The notes: generated by a model from the letters alone, not told the origin. A stretch of DNA of 64,000 bases from Exophiala sp. HKRS030 (GCA_023897205.1 JAHWDD010000002.1:992001-1056000), one strand, 5' to 3'; numbered from the stretch's first letter, positions 9,286 to 21,055 are shown. Numbers and translations: made by a program.

Positions 9286-11841
9286 ATGGACTCTCAGCAG
9301 TACTATGGGCAAACCCATCCAACAGATCAACAAACCACCCGTTCCATATTTCCCAGAGGTCCAGTGTTCAACCTCGATGATTTCTCGAATCGCGATTTCA
9401 TAGCAAAGGACTTTATCGAGTCCCTCACCGAGAGCACACACGTTTCGAGTCGACGGTCACAAGGCGACGCTAACGCTTTCGATCCTAAACCGCTTATTCG
9501 TACCTTTGAGCAGGCCTCAAGGCGACTCAACGAGCTTTCGGGCGAACTCGAGCAGCGGGAAAATGAATTATCGGGCGCGGTGAGAAGAGCAGAGGCGCAA
9601 CATGCAAACAACACAGATACCCTGGGGAGGAAGCTCAATCAGACCATCGAAAGCTTTCAGAAGTTGGACACGTCTTTGAAATCCGACAGGGGCGAGAAAT
9701 GGGGTGGGAATGTTGCCGTCGAGACAGGTCGTCGCTTAGAAGAGCTGGATAGACAGAGAAGAAAGGCTCTGGATGCACATTTTTTGATCGAATGCTGGGA
9801 CGAAGTCAGTCACCGAGGAGAAGTCACTCTACTTGAGAACTTGCGGAGATCAGGCACCGGAGAAGGGAAAATTAGGGCAGCCAGCATTGCCCGACAGCTG
9901 TTGAGAATAAGTCAAAGACTGGATTCCAAGAGCCACGCGCAAACAAACGGCGTCTCACAGTCAGGCGGTGTCACTAACGGAGTGACGGGCAGCCGCAATT
10001 TCGACACGAGAGAGGTTATCGAAAAATTCATCGAGACCTTGGAGAATGACATGCTCAAGCTTTTCGACGACTTTTATAGACGACAAAACTTTGAAGAGAT
10101 GAAGAATTGCGCGATTGTCTTGCAAGATTTCAATGGCGGTGCTTCAGTCCAGGCGGCTTTCGTCAACCAACACCAGTTCTTCATCGACAGAAGTAATCTT
10201 GTGACAGAGGAGGTTGGTGGGGATCAAGAGACGTGGATGAGATTATCAGATCCAGATGCTGAACTCCCTAACGTCGAACCCGGCCTACAATCGTTGATTG
10301 ACGAGGTCAGAGTCACGGTCCAGGAGGAGTCAGCAACCATAAGAAGAGCTTTCCCTTACCCGGAACAGGTATTGGGAAAATTTGTGCAGAGAGTGTTCCA
10401 GCAATCCATCCAACAAAGACTGGAACTCGTCTTGGAGAAGGCAGAGTCGGAATCGACACTGGCGTACTTACGATCTCTGCAAGCTGCACGAAACTACATC
10501 AGTGCTTTGGTCGAGGACCTCAAAGCACACGGGTTGACGGAACATCCAGACACGGTGACTTCTCAAACGAGCCAACTCCTCGACCAACAACTCGACGAGC
10601 TCTTCACCCCGTACGTAGGTGGTTCCGCGTACATCGAGAAAGAAAAGCACAACCTGCAAGAACTCTACAAATCGTTGTTGTTCAAATTCGAACTCTTCCA
10701 CTCCCGACGCCAAAAAGAACCCAGGACGTACCTCGCCTCCCTCCGGAACCGCGGCCAAGAACTCCTGGCATCGGCTCGAGAGGCCACCGACGCCTACGTT
10801 AAAAGCCTAGACTTGGAAAAGATGTCGTCGACGCAAAAGCGCATCCTCCTCTCCGTGGCCGGTCTTAAGAACACCGACAAGGCGCAACCGGACGTCGAAC
10901 TCTCCGAGGAAGACGGCCGTCTGGACGTGGCGGCGGCCAAGAGGATGCTCAAGTGGCTCGCCGAGGGGGTGCGGCGGGGTCTCGAGCTGGGGGGCGGCTC
11001 CGAGACGCCCAAGGACGTCGCGGCGCTGCTGAACCTCATCCTCAAGAACCTGCTCGAGTCGTACGTCGAGGTGGCGCTCGACGCCGCGGCCGACGCCGCG
11101 TCGACGGCCGAGGGCGCCAAGAGGGAACCCGACCTGTCGTACCTGGGGAACCTGCGCAACGCGGTGCACATCGCGCACCTCGTCCAGAGCTGCGTCAACA
11201 CCCTCCTGGTGCCGCTGGCGAGCACCAGCCTCACGACGCGCCGGGAGATGGAGAAGGGCACGAGGGCGGCCGTGTCGCGCATCGAGGGCCAGATCAACAC
11301 CATCGACCAGCAGACCGTCGACGGCGTGCTCAACTGGTCCGCGCGGCTGCTGGCGAACCAGAACCGGACCGACTTCCGCCCCCGCGCCGAGACCGAGGTG
11401 GTGTCCCTCGAGCAGGCACAGACCGCGACGTGCGACGGCGTGTGCCGGTTCTTGGACCTGTTCTACGACACCGCCTCGCAGTCGTTCGACGGCGCCAACC
11501 TCGACGCCCTCCTCACCGAGGTCGCGGTCGGCTTCCGGGCCCAGCTCCTGCAGCACTTCACGAGGTACCAGGTCAACCGGATCGGCGGGGTCATGCTGGC
11601 GCGCGACATGAGCCGGTACGTCCAGCTGCTGAGGTCCTGGGACCTGGACGACTCGTTCAAGGCCAGCCTCGAGGTCCTGACCGAGTTGGCCAGCATCTTC
11701 GTCTTGCTCCCCGACGCCCTCAAGGAGAGACTCAGGGGCCAGGTGTTGGGGAACCTGGGCAAGGAGAACCTGAGGCCGTACCTGCTGAAGAGGGACGATT
11801 ATCTCGAAGTTGGCATGCAGAGTTTGTTGAACTCGTTGTGA
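9286..11841 (+). CDS. SEC10: Exocyst complex component Sec10
   Basis: This is a single open frame of 851 aa from CCACCATGG, the usual length for fungal Sec10. Sec10 is one of eight exocyst subunits that tether secretory vesicles to the plasma membrane at growth sites such as the hyphal tip and septa. The sequence shows the N-terminal FNLDDFSNRDFIAKDFIESL motif, a coiled coil at about residues 65-125, and a long all-helical rod to the end. A second typical block (QLLQHFTRYQVNRIGG) lies near residue 755, and the protein ends in LEVGMQSLLNSL. The last third, from about 10900, switches to nearly all G/C third positions, which creates long meaningless open frames on the other strands. No intron is seen. 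Confidence 0.93.
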   Translation: MDSQQYYGQTHPTDQQTTRSIFPRGPVFNLDDFSNRDFIAKDFIESLTESTHVSSRRSQGDANAFDPKPLIRTFEQASRRLNELSGELEQRENELSGAVRRAEAQHANNTDTLGRKLNQTIESFQKLDTSLKSDRGEKWGGNVAVETGRRLEELDRQRRKALDAHFLIECWDEVSHRGEVTLLENLRRSGTGEGKIRAASIARQLLRISQRLDSKSHAQTNGVSQSGGVTNGVTGSRNFDTREVIEKFIETLENDMLKLFDDFYRRQNFEEMKNCAIVLQDFNGGASVQAAFVNQHQFFIDRSNLVTEEVGGDQETWMRLSDPDAELPNVEPGLQSLIDEVRVTVQEESATIRRAFPYPEQVLGKFVQRVFQQSIQQRLELVLEKAESESTLAYLRSLQAARNYISALVEDLKAHGLTEHPDTVTSQTSQLLDQQLDELFTPYVGGSAYIEKEKHNLQELYKSLLFKFELFHSRRQKEPRTYLASLRNRGQELLASAREATDAYVKSLDLEKMSSTQKRILLSVAGLKNTDKAQPDVELSEEDGRLDVAAAKRMLKWLAEGVRRGLELGGGSETPKDVAALLNLILKNLLESYVEVALDAAADAASTAEGAKREPDLSYLGNLRNAVHIAHLVQSCVNTLLVPLASTSLTTRREMEKGTRAAVSRIEGQINTIDQQTVDGVLNWSARLLANQNRTDFRPRAETEVVSLEQAQTATCDGVCRFLDLFYDTASQSFDGANLDALLTEVAVGFRAQLLQHFTRYQVNRIGGVMLARDMSRYVQLLRSWDLDDSFKASLEVLTELASIFVLLPDALKERLRGQVLGNLGKENLRPYLLKRDDYLEVGMQSLLNSL

Positions 11842-12691
11842 GAGGGCGGAGTGTCTCTAGATTGTATCGTAATGCTATCAGCTATGCAATACAACACGAT
11901 CCAATGCAACTCGATGAGTCTACAAGTACTCCGTATTTTGTATTCTATATTTTGTAATGTTCGAGTGGTGAGGTTATACACTATGTACAGCAGCCATTTC
12001 TTTTCGGGCTCTTTGGTATTTCGAAATATCTTTGTACAAGGTAGAAATTATGCCCCATGGCTGCAAGTGATGATGGGCGCCTTTAAACAATGATGACGTT
12101 TGTGGTTTTGTCGTAAAATGTTTTGACTTGGGATTGTTGTACATGGTTGGATTGGTCCTTTCAAAGCGCCTTTTCGTAGATGACTTGCAGCATGTATGTG
12201 TCTCTGTGCCAGAACGCAAGAGGGGGGTGTTTTGTCTTTTTCTCATCATGAAGTATCTCTCTCCTCGTATTTTGGCAGGACATCTCAAGTCTGGCTCTTC
12301 GCAGCGATGTCCTCTCAGCCATACCAGCCGCCCCCCCCCCGAGGCCCGTGTGGGATTTTGTAGGCGTTGGTCCACATCTAGGGCCCATCCATCCTTTCTT
12401 GTCCCGGTACCATTTATCAAATCTTTCCCATCTTCCTTCATTGGTGTTCATACATTTTCCTTGACGAGTCCACATCCCCTCTCCCCCCTGTTGAAGCCAC
12501 CTGTGTAGATGCCTGGGACACCGGGATTGTAGGCAAAGGTAGAATAACCCGGGTAGATAGCGTCGGTCGGGACGTCGGTCGTTGAGAGCGGTAGGTGCCC
12601 CGAGTAGAAGGGTCACATGTAAGGGTATCGAGGTCCGTCCATGTCCTTCACATATGCCCTTCAAGGTTTATTGTTTTCCCGCGGGTACATG
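11842..12691. other. Intergenic, converging SEC10 and COX17 3' regions
   Basis: No gene is supported. It contains one TACTCCGTA (11927-11935) just past the SEC10 stop and a C10 run at 12331-12340. Open frames on both strands are short and lack recognisable domains. Confidence 0.5.
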
Positions 12692-13165
12692 TCAAATCTT
12701 GAACCCATACCCGGCCATACAGTCCTTGTACTTCCCGACCAAACTCTTACAATCTTCTTGTGGATCATCGGACTTGCTGAAGAGCATACATTCGTCCCGG
12801 GCGGACTTTTCATCTTTGCATACGCAACATGGCTGGGGCGTAACAGAAATGTCAGCTTTCTAGCTTGTGCGTTTCTTTTCCTTTTGCATCGTCCAACCCC
12901 ATTACAGAGTTTCCTCCTGCGGTCTTTCCAAAACAGAAAAAGAAACATACCTTGACCTTCTCGGTAGTCTTTGGTTTCACGTCCGATGCCAAATTGTTAG
13001 GTGAAGAAGGTTGTGTCACTGTTGGTACGCAACAAGACAATCAGCATTTGACAAAAACAACAGAAGCGTCGCTCGACCGCCGGAGAATAAGAAAGAGATG
13101 GCCAGAAACATACCAGTTGCGGGTTGCGCCGGAGTTGGCGATGAACTACCACTGAACCAACCCAT
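12692..13165 (-). CDS. COX17: Cytochrome c oxidase copper chaperone Cox17
   Basis: Three exons (13165-13114, 13018-12951, 12832-12692) give 86 aa. Both introns begin GTATGTTTC (95 and 118 nt) and end in CAG, and the reading phases match (1, then 0). Cox17 carries Cu(I) in the mitochondrial intermembrane space to Sco1 and Cox11 for cytochrome oxidase assembly. The copper-binding Cys pair is C42-C43, followed by C45. The twin Cx9C motifs of the CHCH fold are complete: C45-C55 and C68-C78. The C-terminus YKDCMAGYGFKI is typical of the family. Residues 1-40 are a variable Ser/Pro/Thr-rich arm split over two small exons. The gene lies in tandem behind SPT16. Confidence 0.93.
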
Positions 13166-13804
13166 CCTTTGTTCTTCCTTCAAGGGTCTGAAAAACTACT
13201 TGGACGTGGGAAAAGAAAAGCGACAATGAGGGAAGTGGATTGGGATCGATGGAAGGTAGACCGAAAAAAGAGTGCCGTGTGTATGTGAGAAAGAGAGAGA
13301 ACAATAGGTGGTTCTGCTGAGAAATACAAAAATACCGCTGGATCACGATGTACTCGGTACAGCTTCCGGGTCCACTAATTGGAGAAACCGTCAGCCTTGT
13401 TCAGCCTTGTTCATCTCTAGCTGGATTGACAGCCCGATACTCTGTACATCCAGCCTCACAATCTAAATCTAAAAAGTCCAGGGGAAGTCATCTTACTAGC
13501 ACATCTAGGTGAGCCTGTGTTTCATTGAGCAATACATTTAATACATGTTTCATAAATTTTTCTGGCTCCTAGAAATAATTCTCTGAAACTAGAATAACAC
13601 ATGTAAGGTTGTGGTAATCTGGAATTATCGATACCACAATCCGAGGTATGAAGCATCAAGAGAACCTCCGCAATTGTGCTCAAGATATCTCATACACAGG
13701 GTACCAAAATCACACTTTTCAGCTCAACCTCACCAGCCTTGCATCGTTGTCATGTCACCACCCAAGGCATCATTTCAAGCTTCAACGAGACGAGCATTGC
13801 TGCC
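13166..13804. other. Intergenic between SPT16 and COX17
   Basis: This holds the COX17 promoter and the SPT16 3' region. No open frame of interest and no repeat beyond short A/T runs were seen. Confidence 0.5.
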
Positions 13805-16800
13805 TCATCTCTTTCGCTTTCTGCTCTTGTCTTCCTCCTCCATCGCTCCTCTACGATCTTCCTTCTTCGCCTTCTTCTCCATTTCATCCCAATCATCTCC
13901 TTCATCACTCAAGTCACTCTCGCCTTCTCCTTCGTCGTCGCTAGCAGAGGCATCTTCGTCAAACTCGCTATCCTCCTCACTTTCTGATTCACTTGCTGCA
14001 AGCTCGGAATCACTCATCTCGAAAGCACTCTCTTCTTCAGACTCTTCATCGTCTTCCGAATCGGTGTCCGTATTCAAGAAACTCCAACCACCGTCCTTGA
14101 AGAATTGATGTGGGTCCGTTGTCACCGTCTTCATGATAGTACCCCAGTTCAAGTTTAGAGGACCTTCAGTGAAAGCAATATCCACACTATCCAGCCATTC
14201 TCGTACTCGATCAAGGGACTCGACGGGAATGGTATTGATATGTGTTGGTTGGCGATGGTAGTCCTTGTAGACGAACACAAGATCAAAGTTCTTAAGACCG
14301 AACTATAGACATTATTAGCTTGTGCAAACCTGAGAGCGAGGAAAATAAAATACCTGAATTCTTTCGAGATGAGCAATCTCGATCTCATCAAGAGTAATCA
14401 CAGTAAAAGGTGGTTCGGTCAGTTGGACGAGAGCATCCGTAGAAGGTGCCATGAGCACATTGCTGCGGAAGGGCACACCGTTGAAGCTCAACTCTCTGAA
14501 CGGGATGTCGACGGCGATGTTGTATTCCCGTGCAGCATCAGAGATCTTCTCGGCGAAACCCTTGAACAATCTATCGAGTTCTGCTCGACGCCGTCTCTCT
14601 TCTTGTTCTTGTTCAAACTCTTCCTCATCACCGAAACGATGCTTGCGTTTGCGGTTTCCAGTCTCATCAAAAGCCATGTCGGTCGCTTCTCGGTAAAATT
14701 GGACGTCTTTGGTCTTGCGCTTGCCAATGATAATGGGATTCTTGAGATGAACGTGGATCAAGACAATCATCTCACCAACACAAGGCTGGAAGAACAAGTG
14801 CTTGACATTGGAGAAAACAACGTCAACATGATCGTTACGCAATGGTGACAGATATCGAAGACCATTCTGATGAATCTCCACCTCTCCGGGGACGCGCTTG
14901 CCATCTTGTGCAGGTCGAAGGTAGACATCGGTGAGCTTGATGGGTCGACGATTGCGGATTTCAATCAGCTTGTCTTGTTCGACGACATCTTCCATTTCCT
15001 TCTTCTCCTGTTCACGGCGTACGGCGGCCTTGCGGAGTTCGGTGATCTGGGTTGACACTTCTGATAAACGATCTTGATCCTTAGATCTGACCGTAAGTGA
15101 TCGGATGAAATGTGCTTGAGGATCTTCAAATGGCTGATCATCCTTACGTCCCACACCCTGACCAGGAGACAGAAAGTTGAATCGGAGATGTGTATATTCA
15201 CCTTCGTCGGATTTGCTGACGTTCTTGATGGTGTTGATGTGGAATGGCACAGGCCTGCCCATGATGGGAAGAATAACAGTCGATGCTTTATGGTCAACCC
15301 ATACGATCATGTCCTTGACCCGAGGAGGAAGCTGGCCGTCTCGCTTGTACGACTCGAATTTCTTGAATTTCTTTTCGTTTTCTCCATTCATATCGCCGGT
15401 GGCTTCGGCATATTTGTCGAGGCCTTCTCTCTGTTTCTTCTGAGCAAGCTCCTTTTGATGTTCTCGTCGGCGAGACTCTTCTTCTTCTTTCGCATTGTCT
15501 TGTCGACTGGCACCACGTAGTCTGGATGATTTGATATTTGAAGCTGCGATAGCACTGGCGCCAGGCTTTTTGGTCTTTTCCTGCTTTGGCTTTACCTCTT
15601 CTTCATCGTCCTTGAAGTAGAATTCGATCGAGTCAAGATCCGTGGATGCCTCCTTAGTGAACACGACGGGCTCTCCTCGAGTAACACGAACGGTGTCGGT
15701 CAACACCAGAGTATAACTCACGCCCTTCTTGTCTTGTGGTTTGTCGTTGGTAAGATCAGAAAGACTTGTGGTGACGCTCACAGTCATGCCGTCCTTGAGT
15801 ACCCGGGAATTCTTTCCATTGAGAATGAACTTCGGGTCACGCACTTCAATACCGATTGCTGCTCCGACATCTTTACCAAAATGCTTCTCGAGTTCTGGCT
15901 TTCTGGCTTTGATGACACCCAAAGCCTTGTTGTACACATCTTTCATGACGATTCCGTCTTTGATTTCCTTCATCGCAGCTTCGTGCGCGGAGAGAAGAAT
16001 CTTGTAGTTCGCGGTCTGAGACTTGCTCGGGTCGATCAGGTATGTTCTGGCCACGATCGAGCAATATGTCTTGTATCGAAAACCCAGACCCGCCATGATA
16101 CAGCCAGAATGTAGATTGTCGTCGTTCGGTTGAGCTGTCCATCTGAGATCATACTGTCCCCCGCTCTGAACGATCGGACCGTAGGCCCAATCCAATTGCT
16201 GGTTGTCGAAATCGCTTGGGATTTTTGAGATTCCCCTGAAGAACTTGGTGTCATCGATCTTCTTCGTCATCTTATCCACGAGAGCTCGATGACTAATTCT
16301 TTTTTCTTGGTCGAGGACCTCGGACATCTCATCGACCCAGTACTTGGAAATCATGGCGCTCGCTGCCTGCGCGGCAGTCCGCATCGCCCTCAGTTCAGTT
16401 TCATCCTTGACCGCGAAAGCGGTAGCTAGCGCAACAGAAATGTCGACCTCTTCAACCTCTTTCGAGATGTCGCCATACATTCTCATCCATTCGTCGACGA
16501 AGGGGCCGTGGGCTTCAGCCTTTTGAATGACACCGACCTTCTTGCCTGCACTCTTGATGACATCGATGCACTTCTCAAATGCCTTGGTGCGGGATTCGGG
16601 CTCTTTGGTATTGACCGTGAGAATCTCGAAGGGGATTTTGCCATTTTTAAGGTTCTGTAGATGCCGAGCTATCTAGAGTCAGTTACACCGTAGAGGGATG
16701 CCAGTGGGAAATAGCGCTCACCCTTCTTTTCCGTGGTGACGAGGTACATGACCGCAGAGGTGAAGACCATCAGCGTCGCAGGAAATTCATAGCCTAGAAG

Positions 16801-17039
16801 CCAAAACTGTGAATTTTGTCAGTCGCCGCCCACTTGACAAAGCCAATTTCCTGGCTGCCTACATGTAAGGCATTGCTCTTGGTGTAATTAGTGTCCTGAT
16901 CAGCCTTTCCGGTCAAGACGACCATACTGTCTGCGCCACCAAAAGATCCATCTCCGGATCGCTTGTCGGCCTTCCAGGAGTTGTAGAGGGCAGTCAGGCG
17001 ATCGAAAAAGGTGTTCGCATTGATGACGATGTCGCCCAT
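13805..17039 (-). CDS. SPT16: FACT complex subunit Spt16
   Basis: Four exons (17039-16863, 16806-16722, 16668-14354, 14302-13805), with introns of 56, 53 and 51 nt, give 1024 aa, close to the family length of about 1035. Spt16 pairs with Pob3 to form FACT, the histone H2A-H2B/H3-H4 chaperone that opens and rebuilds nucleosomes during transcription and replication. The sequence shows the N-terminal inactive aminopeptidase-like domain (about 1-440) with [15 protein letters not shown] near its start. A charged linker follows, then the central Pob3-binding and histone-binding PH-like modules. The acidic C-terminal tail (about residue 910 onward, dense in Asp/Glu/Ser) ends in a short basic KSRKRKR. 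The start ATG at 17039 fits homologues; exon 1 alone would run into a stop after its donor. Confidence 0.93.
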
Positions 17040-17614
17040 GTTGGCTGCCTGCCTCTGTCGAGGCAAATCGCAGATGGAGCAAAAAGTCTACGTCAGTCGA
17101 AGGGTGTCGCAACGAGACAGATGTGGCAAGTTGGGAGAAGTAGGGAATGGACGTAGACGAGGAAAGTGAAAAACGAAGAAGGGGAGAAAAAGGGAGTCAA
17201 TAAGAGAACAAGAGATGAAGGCGAGGGATGGAGGTTGATGTGAAAATGAGGTCAAGGTGGTTGCGCTGTGCCTACAAAAGATGGAGAGGCCGATGATTCT
17301 CAACTTGAAGCGCGACTTTGATCTCGGGCCTTGGCGCGTCACGGCGCGTCAACTGACTTCTCTATATTGGAACATTTGCACTTCAACAACTTTTCCGTAA
17401 TGAATTCGTGTCCATCTCCAGGCATTCTGGGAATTACGGAACACAAATTCTACCATGTATGAATACGACCTTTGCTACCCTCTGGACATCTTTATCCTGA
17501 CAGGCATCGAATACTCGGTCGACTCATATACGACGGTCGACTAAAACTCAGAGGTCGCGTCTATATCATATCCGATGACCTGAAGAAGCAGCATCAAATT
17601 CACCCATAACCATG
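17040..17614. other. Intergenic upstream of SPT16
   Basis: This is the SPT16 promoter and leader plus the 3' flank of the epimerase-like gene, which is on the same strand. No gene is supported. Confidence 0.5.
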
Positions 17615-18786
17615 TCAAGAATCGACGGGCATGTGCCACTGGTCTCCTACCCGGAAACCCTCAGGGAAAGGATCTGTCGGGTCTAGTACGACTTGCTTGA
17701 AACTTGTGATCCAACCCCGACCTTTGATGGTAGGCAAGATGGCCGTATACTCTCCAACTTTGGTCGTACCTCTGATACGGTTGATGAACTCTGTTCCGAT
17801 GATGCTCTTGTGCCTGAAAATCTCGCCGACCGCGAGTTGACCTCGGGCGTGCAAGACGGCCATCCGAGCGCAAGTGCCGGTACCGCACGGGCACCGGTCG
17901 AATCTTCCAGGGGACACCACGACGGTGTTTACAGCCGTCTTGATGCCATCATCTGCGGCATTGTCAAATGGACCGCTCCAGACAAAATTGGTCACTCCTC
18001 GAATCGCAGGGTTCTCCGGGTGGACGGGGACGAATTGTCGTTGTACGGCTCTTTTGATCCTCTCGCCAACTTCCACGAGCGCGGCGGCGTCACGGTTGTT
18101 TCCGATGGTCAAACCGCACGACGCCGGGTCGACCAGGGCGTACATCATGCCTCCCCAGGCGATGTCGACCGAGACCGTGCCCAAACCGGGAACGTCGATG
18201 GCCTTGTCGAGAGCAAAGACAAAAGCCGGCACGTTGTCGAACTCGATAGACTTGCACTTGCCCGCCTCACACTCGGCCGTTATGCCCACCAACCCTGCAG
18301 CGGTGTCCAGGTTGAACTTGGTGACGGGCTCTTGCATGGTGATCATGCCCGTCTCCAACAGGACTGTCGCCGTACAGATGGTGTTTGACCCGGACATGGG
18401 GGCGTACTCGTCGCTTTCCATGATGATGAACCCGGCGTCCGCGCGTGGATCACACGGAGCCAAAACCAGATTGCAACACATGGACGATCGACCTCGGGGC
18501 TCATTGAGGAGCATTTTTCGAAGGCTGTCCTTTTTGGTCCAGAAGTACATCATCTTTTCGTACATCTGTGGGCTTTGTTAGATTGTTGCTCTCACTGAAG
18601 AACCGCCTGACCACAGGACCACGAACGTTTGAGAGAGGTACAGTAGGTCTCGCAGGCTATAGGTGAGGTAGGTAAATGACTTGCCGTTTTACAACCAGGT
18701 GCATCGAGCACTCCGCCTATGATCACGTCCCCAACCTCCCCTTCTGCATGGCACCCGACTACTGAGATAGTTCGCAACGACCTCAT
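17615..18786 (-). CDS. Proline racemase-superfamily enzyme, probable 4-hydroxyproline 2-epimerase
   Basis: Two exons, 18786-18685 and 18565-17615, give 350 aa. The intron (119 nt) has a GC donor (ACG/GCAAGT) and a normal CAG acceptor. No GT donor in the right phase joins the two parts, while this GC-AG junction restores the family pattern DAPG...T-MYEKM. The family interconverts or dehydrates proline and hydroxyprolines using two active-site residues. Here the first is Ser92 (in MSGSNTIC) and the second Cys261 (in PCGTGT). From characterised relatives, Cys/Cys is seen in proline racemases and some epimerases, Cys/Thr in trans-3-hydroxyproline dehydratases, and Ser/Cys mostly in 4-hydroxyproline epimerases. 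The N-terminal [17 protein letters not shown] block is intact. The likely role is use of hydroxyproline as carbon/nitrogen source; the substrate is inferred. Confidence 0.85.
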
Positions 18787-19217
18787 TGCTTGTGTCTGTT
18801 TCTGTATCTGTATCCACAAAACATTGAACAGCTTTCCCTCCCGTGACTATCTATTGACCATTCTGTAACACTGCCCTTCCGTCCATAGCGCCACATGTCA
18901 TAGATGATAAATCGTGGATGGACTTCTCCGCATCATCAACGGTATGGCGATACTATTAGCGCGCAGATCTCCAAATCGTGGTGCCCTTGCATCTATATGG
19001 AGTATACACATCTGAAATGGGACTAATCGATGATCGAGTATGTTTTCTTTCCCAGTCATTGATATCAGGTGGCGAGACGATAGTGTGGTTGGAGAAGAGG
19101 TTTTGATTCATTGTACTACGCTAATTGTAGAGTGGACCGTTGAACCACAGAGGGGAGTAGGGAGGCATCTAGGATTACCGCTACCATCTATTATAATGTA
19201 GGACGCCCGAGGGCATC
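18787..19217. other. Intergenic
   Basis: This holds the promoter of the epimerase-like gene and the 3' flank of the carrier gene. Nothing else was recognised. Confidence 0.45.
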
Positions 19218-20536
19218 TCACGTCAACAATATATCATAGCCATCCTGTGTGATTCTGACCTCGTCTCCCGACAGACCGTACTTTCTGCGGACCAATTCGA
19301 AGATGATCAATCCTGCACTGGTTGACGGGACCTGTCTGATGGTGAACCACCAGAAACCTCTGAACAGCCACGTCTTCATCCCTCCGACCTGTCTGGCCTG
19401 CACGCGGGCCTGGGCCAAGGTCTCCTGGTACGCGTGGTAATACGCGCGCAGCATTCTCCCCCGGCTCCGTCCACTGGACTGGCGGTCGAGCTGAACGGCC
19501 TTCTTGTCCAGATCCTCAAGCCGTTCGTAGTGCAACGTCTGGAACGTCGACAATGGGTACAGAATGACCTGCTGGGCCACGGACGCTGTCATGCCGGCGA
19601 GCATGAGAAACCCCGGCTCCAGCGCATAATGAGGCCGGATCACCGCGGTGGGCTGACTCTCTGTCGCGGCCTTCCCACCTCGCTTGTGCGCGAGTTTATC
19701 TACGGCCACGTCGCCCAGCGATCCGTAGTGCCAGCGCACAAATCTGTAATAGCCCTGCGCCTTGACGTATTCAAATGTCGAGAAGAAGATGGCCGAGCCG
19801 AAGCTGTCTTTCAAGAACGACAACCCCCACCCCGCGAAGATCCCCCGAGCGCCTATCTCGTGCAGCTTGCCCTTGCCGTACTGCCACATTGTCTTGTTCT
19901 GGTATGCCTCTCCGCGCTGGTCGAAGCGGACCTGGAGTGCGTCCAGTGGCGCCGCGATCAAACTCTGTATGGTGCCCGCCGCGAACCCCGCCGCAAAGGT
20001 ATGTGCCGGGGGAGGAGGTGGGAAGACCGTCTTCGAAGCATGGGAGGATGGTTCATATAGTCGACCCAGAACTTGTAGATAGGAAGTGTACAATGCCGCG
20101 CCGACAATGATGTTCGCGGCGAGAGGAGGGAAGAGTTGTTCCGGGATGAAGCGCCAGCCGTAGTTCTTGATGGCGTGGGCTAGCAAGCCCGGGGTCGTGG
20201 TTCGCCAGGAAAAGCGGCCGTTCTGTGTAGGTGGGAGGATAGATTTTGCGTAGGCCTGGCGGGACAAGCAGCGGGTGTCAGTAGCACGTTCCGTCTCGAT
20301 AATGCCGGATAGCTGGTGTATGGGATATGTACCAAGTAGTCCACCCTCGTTCTGAAAAACGCCTTGACGGGTGCTCGAAAGTAAAAGGCTACCGCCTGCG
20401 CGGCGAAAGCGCGAGCGCCGGCTGCAGATGCACCGGTCGCAGCATTGCTCTTTCGATCTTTGTAAATTGGTGGGGAGTCAATGGGGATTACGGGCAGGAC
20501 ACCGTCGAAGTCGGAAGGATCATCGTCGAGTGACAT
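19218..20536 (-). CDS. Divergent mitochondrial carrier-family protein
   Basis: Two exons, 20536-20333 and 20255-19218, with a 77-nt intron (GTACAT...CCGCCAG), give 413 aa and restore DYLAYAKSIL across the junction. Mitochondrial carriers have three repeats of two helices with PX[DE]XX[KR] signatures. Here one repeat shows APLDALQVRF with the Asp kept, and another shows YPLSTFQTLHYE with Ser in place of the acid. The N-terminal repeat is poorly conserved. A helical GWGLSFLKDSFGSAIFFSTFEY segment matches the G(W/L)...KD...F pattern that follows repeat 2. A charged loop of about 40 residues (about 220-265) is unusual. The weak signatures mean that the substrate cannot be assigned; the protein could be in the inner or outer membrane. 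Confidence 0.78.
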
Positions 20537-21055
20537 TCTCTTAATAGCGGAGCCATGCTTAGCGACACATCCGCGGCGTGGACAGGACGCAGGGTAGTCA
20601 TGCGTGAGAAGGCTAGATTTGTATCGATGAAGGTCGCCAGGTTAGTTCAACAGTCGATGCAGCCTTGTTTCTTGATAATCTGCAAGGCTGTGTCTTGGCA
20701 AACCAGCAACTTCATTCCATGGTTGGATATTCTTCAGTTTTGGATTGCTTCAAGCCGACCCCAGTGATTGGAATTGGTTGGTGTTTATCACAAGATCTCT
20801 AGGAAAAGTATGTTCAATATCTAATAGTATTCAATTGTAAAGCTCTAGCCAGCTGTAAAATGCCACTGAGGTAGGCACGCGCGTGTTTCTAACAAAAAGC
20901 AAAGCCTGTTCTTTGCTCATAATATTTGGTATCTCAAGCTCTCAAATCGCTAAAATTCATGGGGTAAAAAGTGATCATGTGCAGGGCAAAGTTCCTTACA
21001 CTCGCATTTAAAAGGGGTGTCAATAAAACGACAGAGCAGCAAAAGTAAAGGTGCT
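20537..21055. other. Intergenic
   Basis: No gene is supported; this is the upstream region of the carrier gene and the 3' flank of the next gene. Confidence 0.45.

Noticed and set aside
10807..11556. Long minus-strand open frame opposite SEC10 (and a 334-codon shifted frame on the plus strand, 10953-11957)
   Set aside because: Both are by-products of the very GC-rich third positions of SEC10; the products are Arg/Gly/Pro-rich with no domain.
12331..12340. C10 homopolymer
   Set aside because: Simple sequence in a 3' flank with no sign of function; could also be a sequencing-prone site.
12161..12664. Minus-strand frame of 167 codons 3' of COX17
   Set aside because: No homology recognised and composition typical of an untranslated region; COX17 ends cleanly at 12692.
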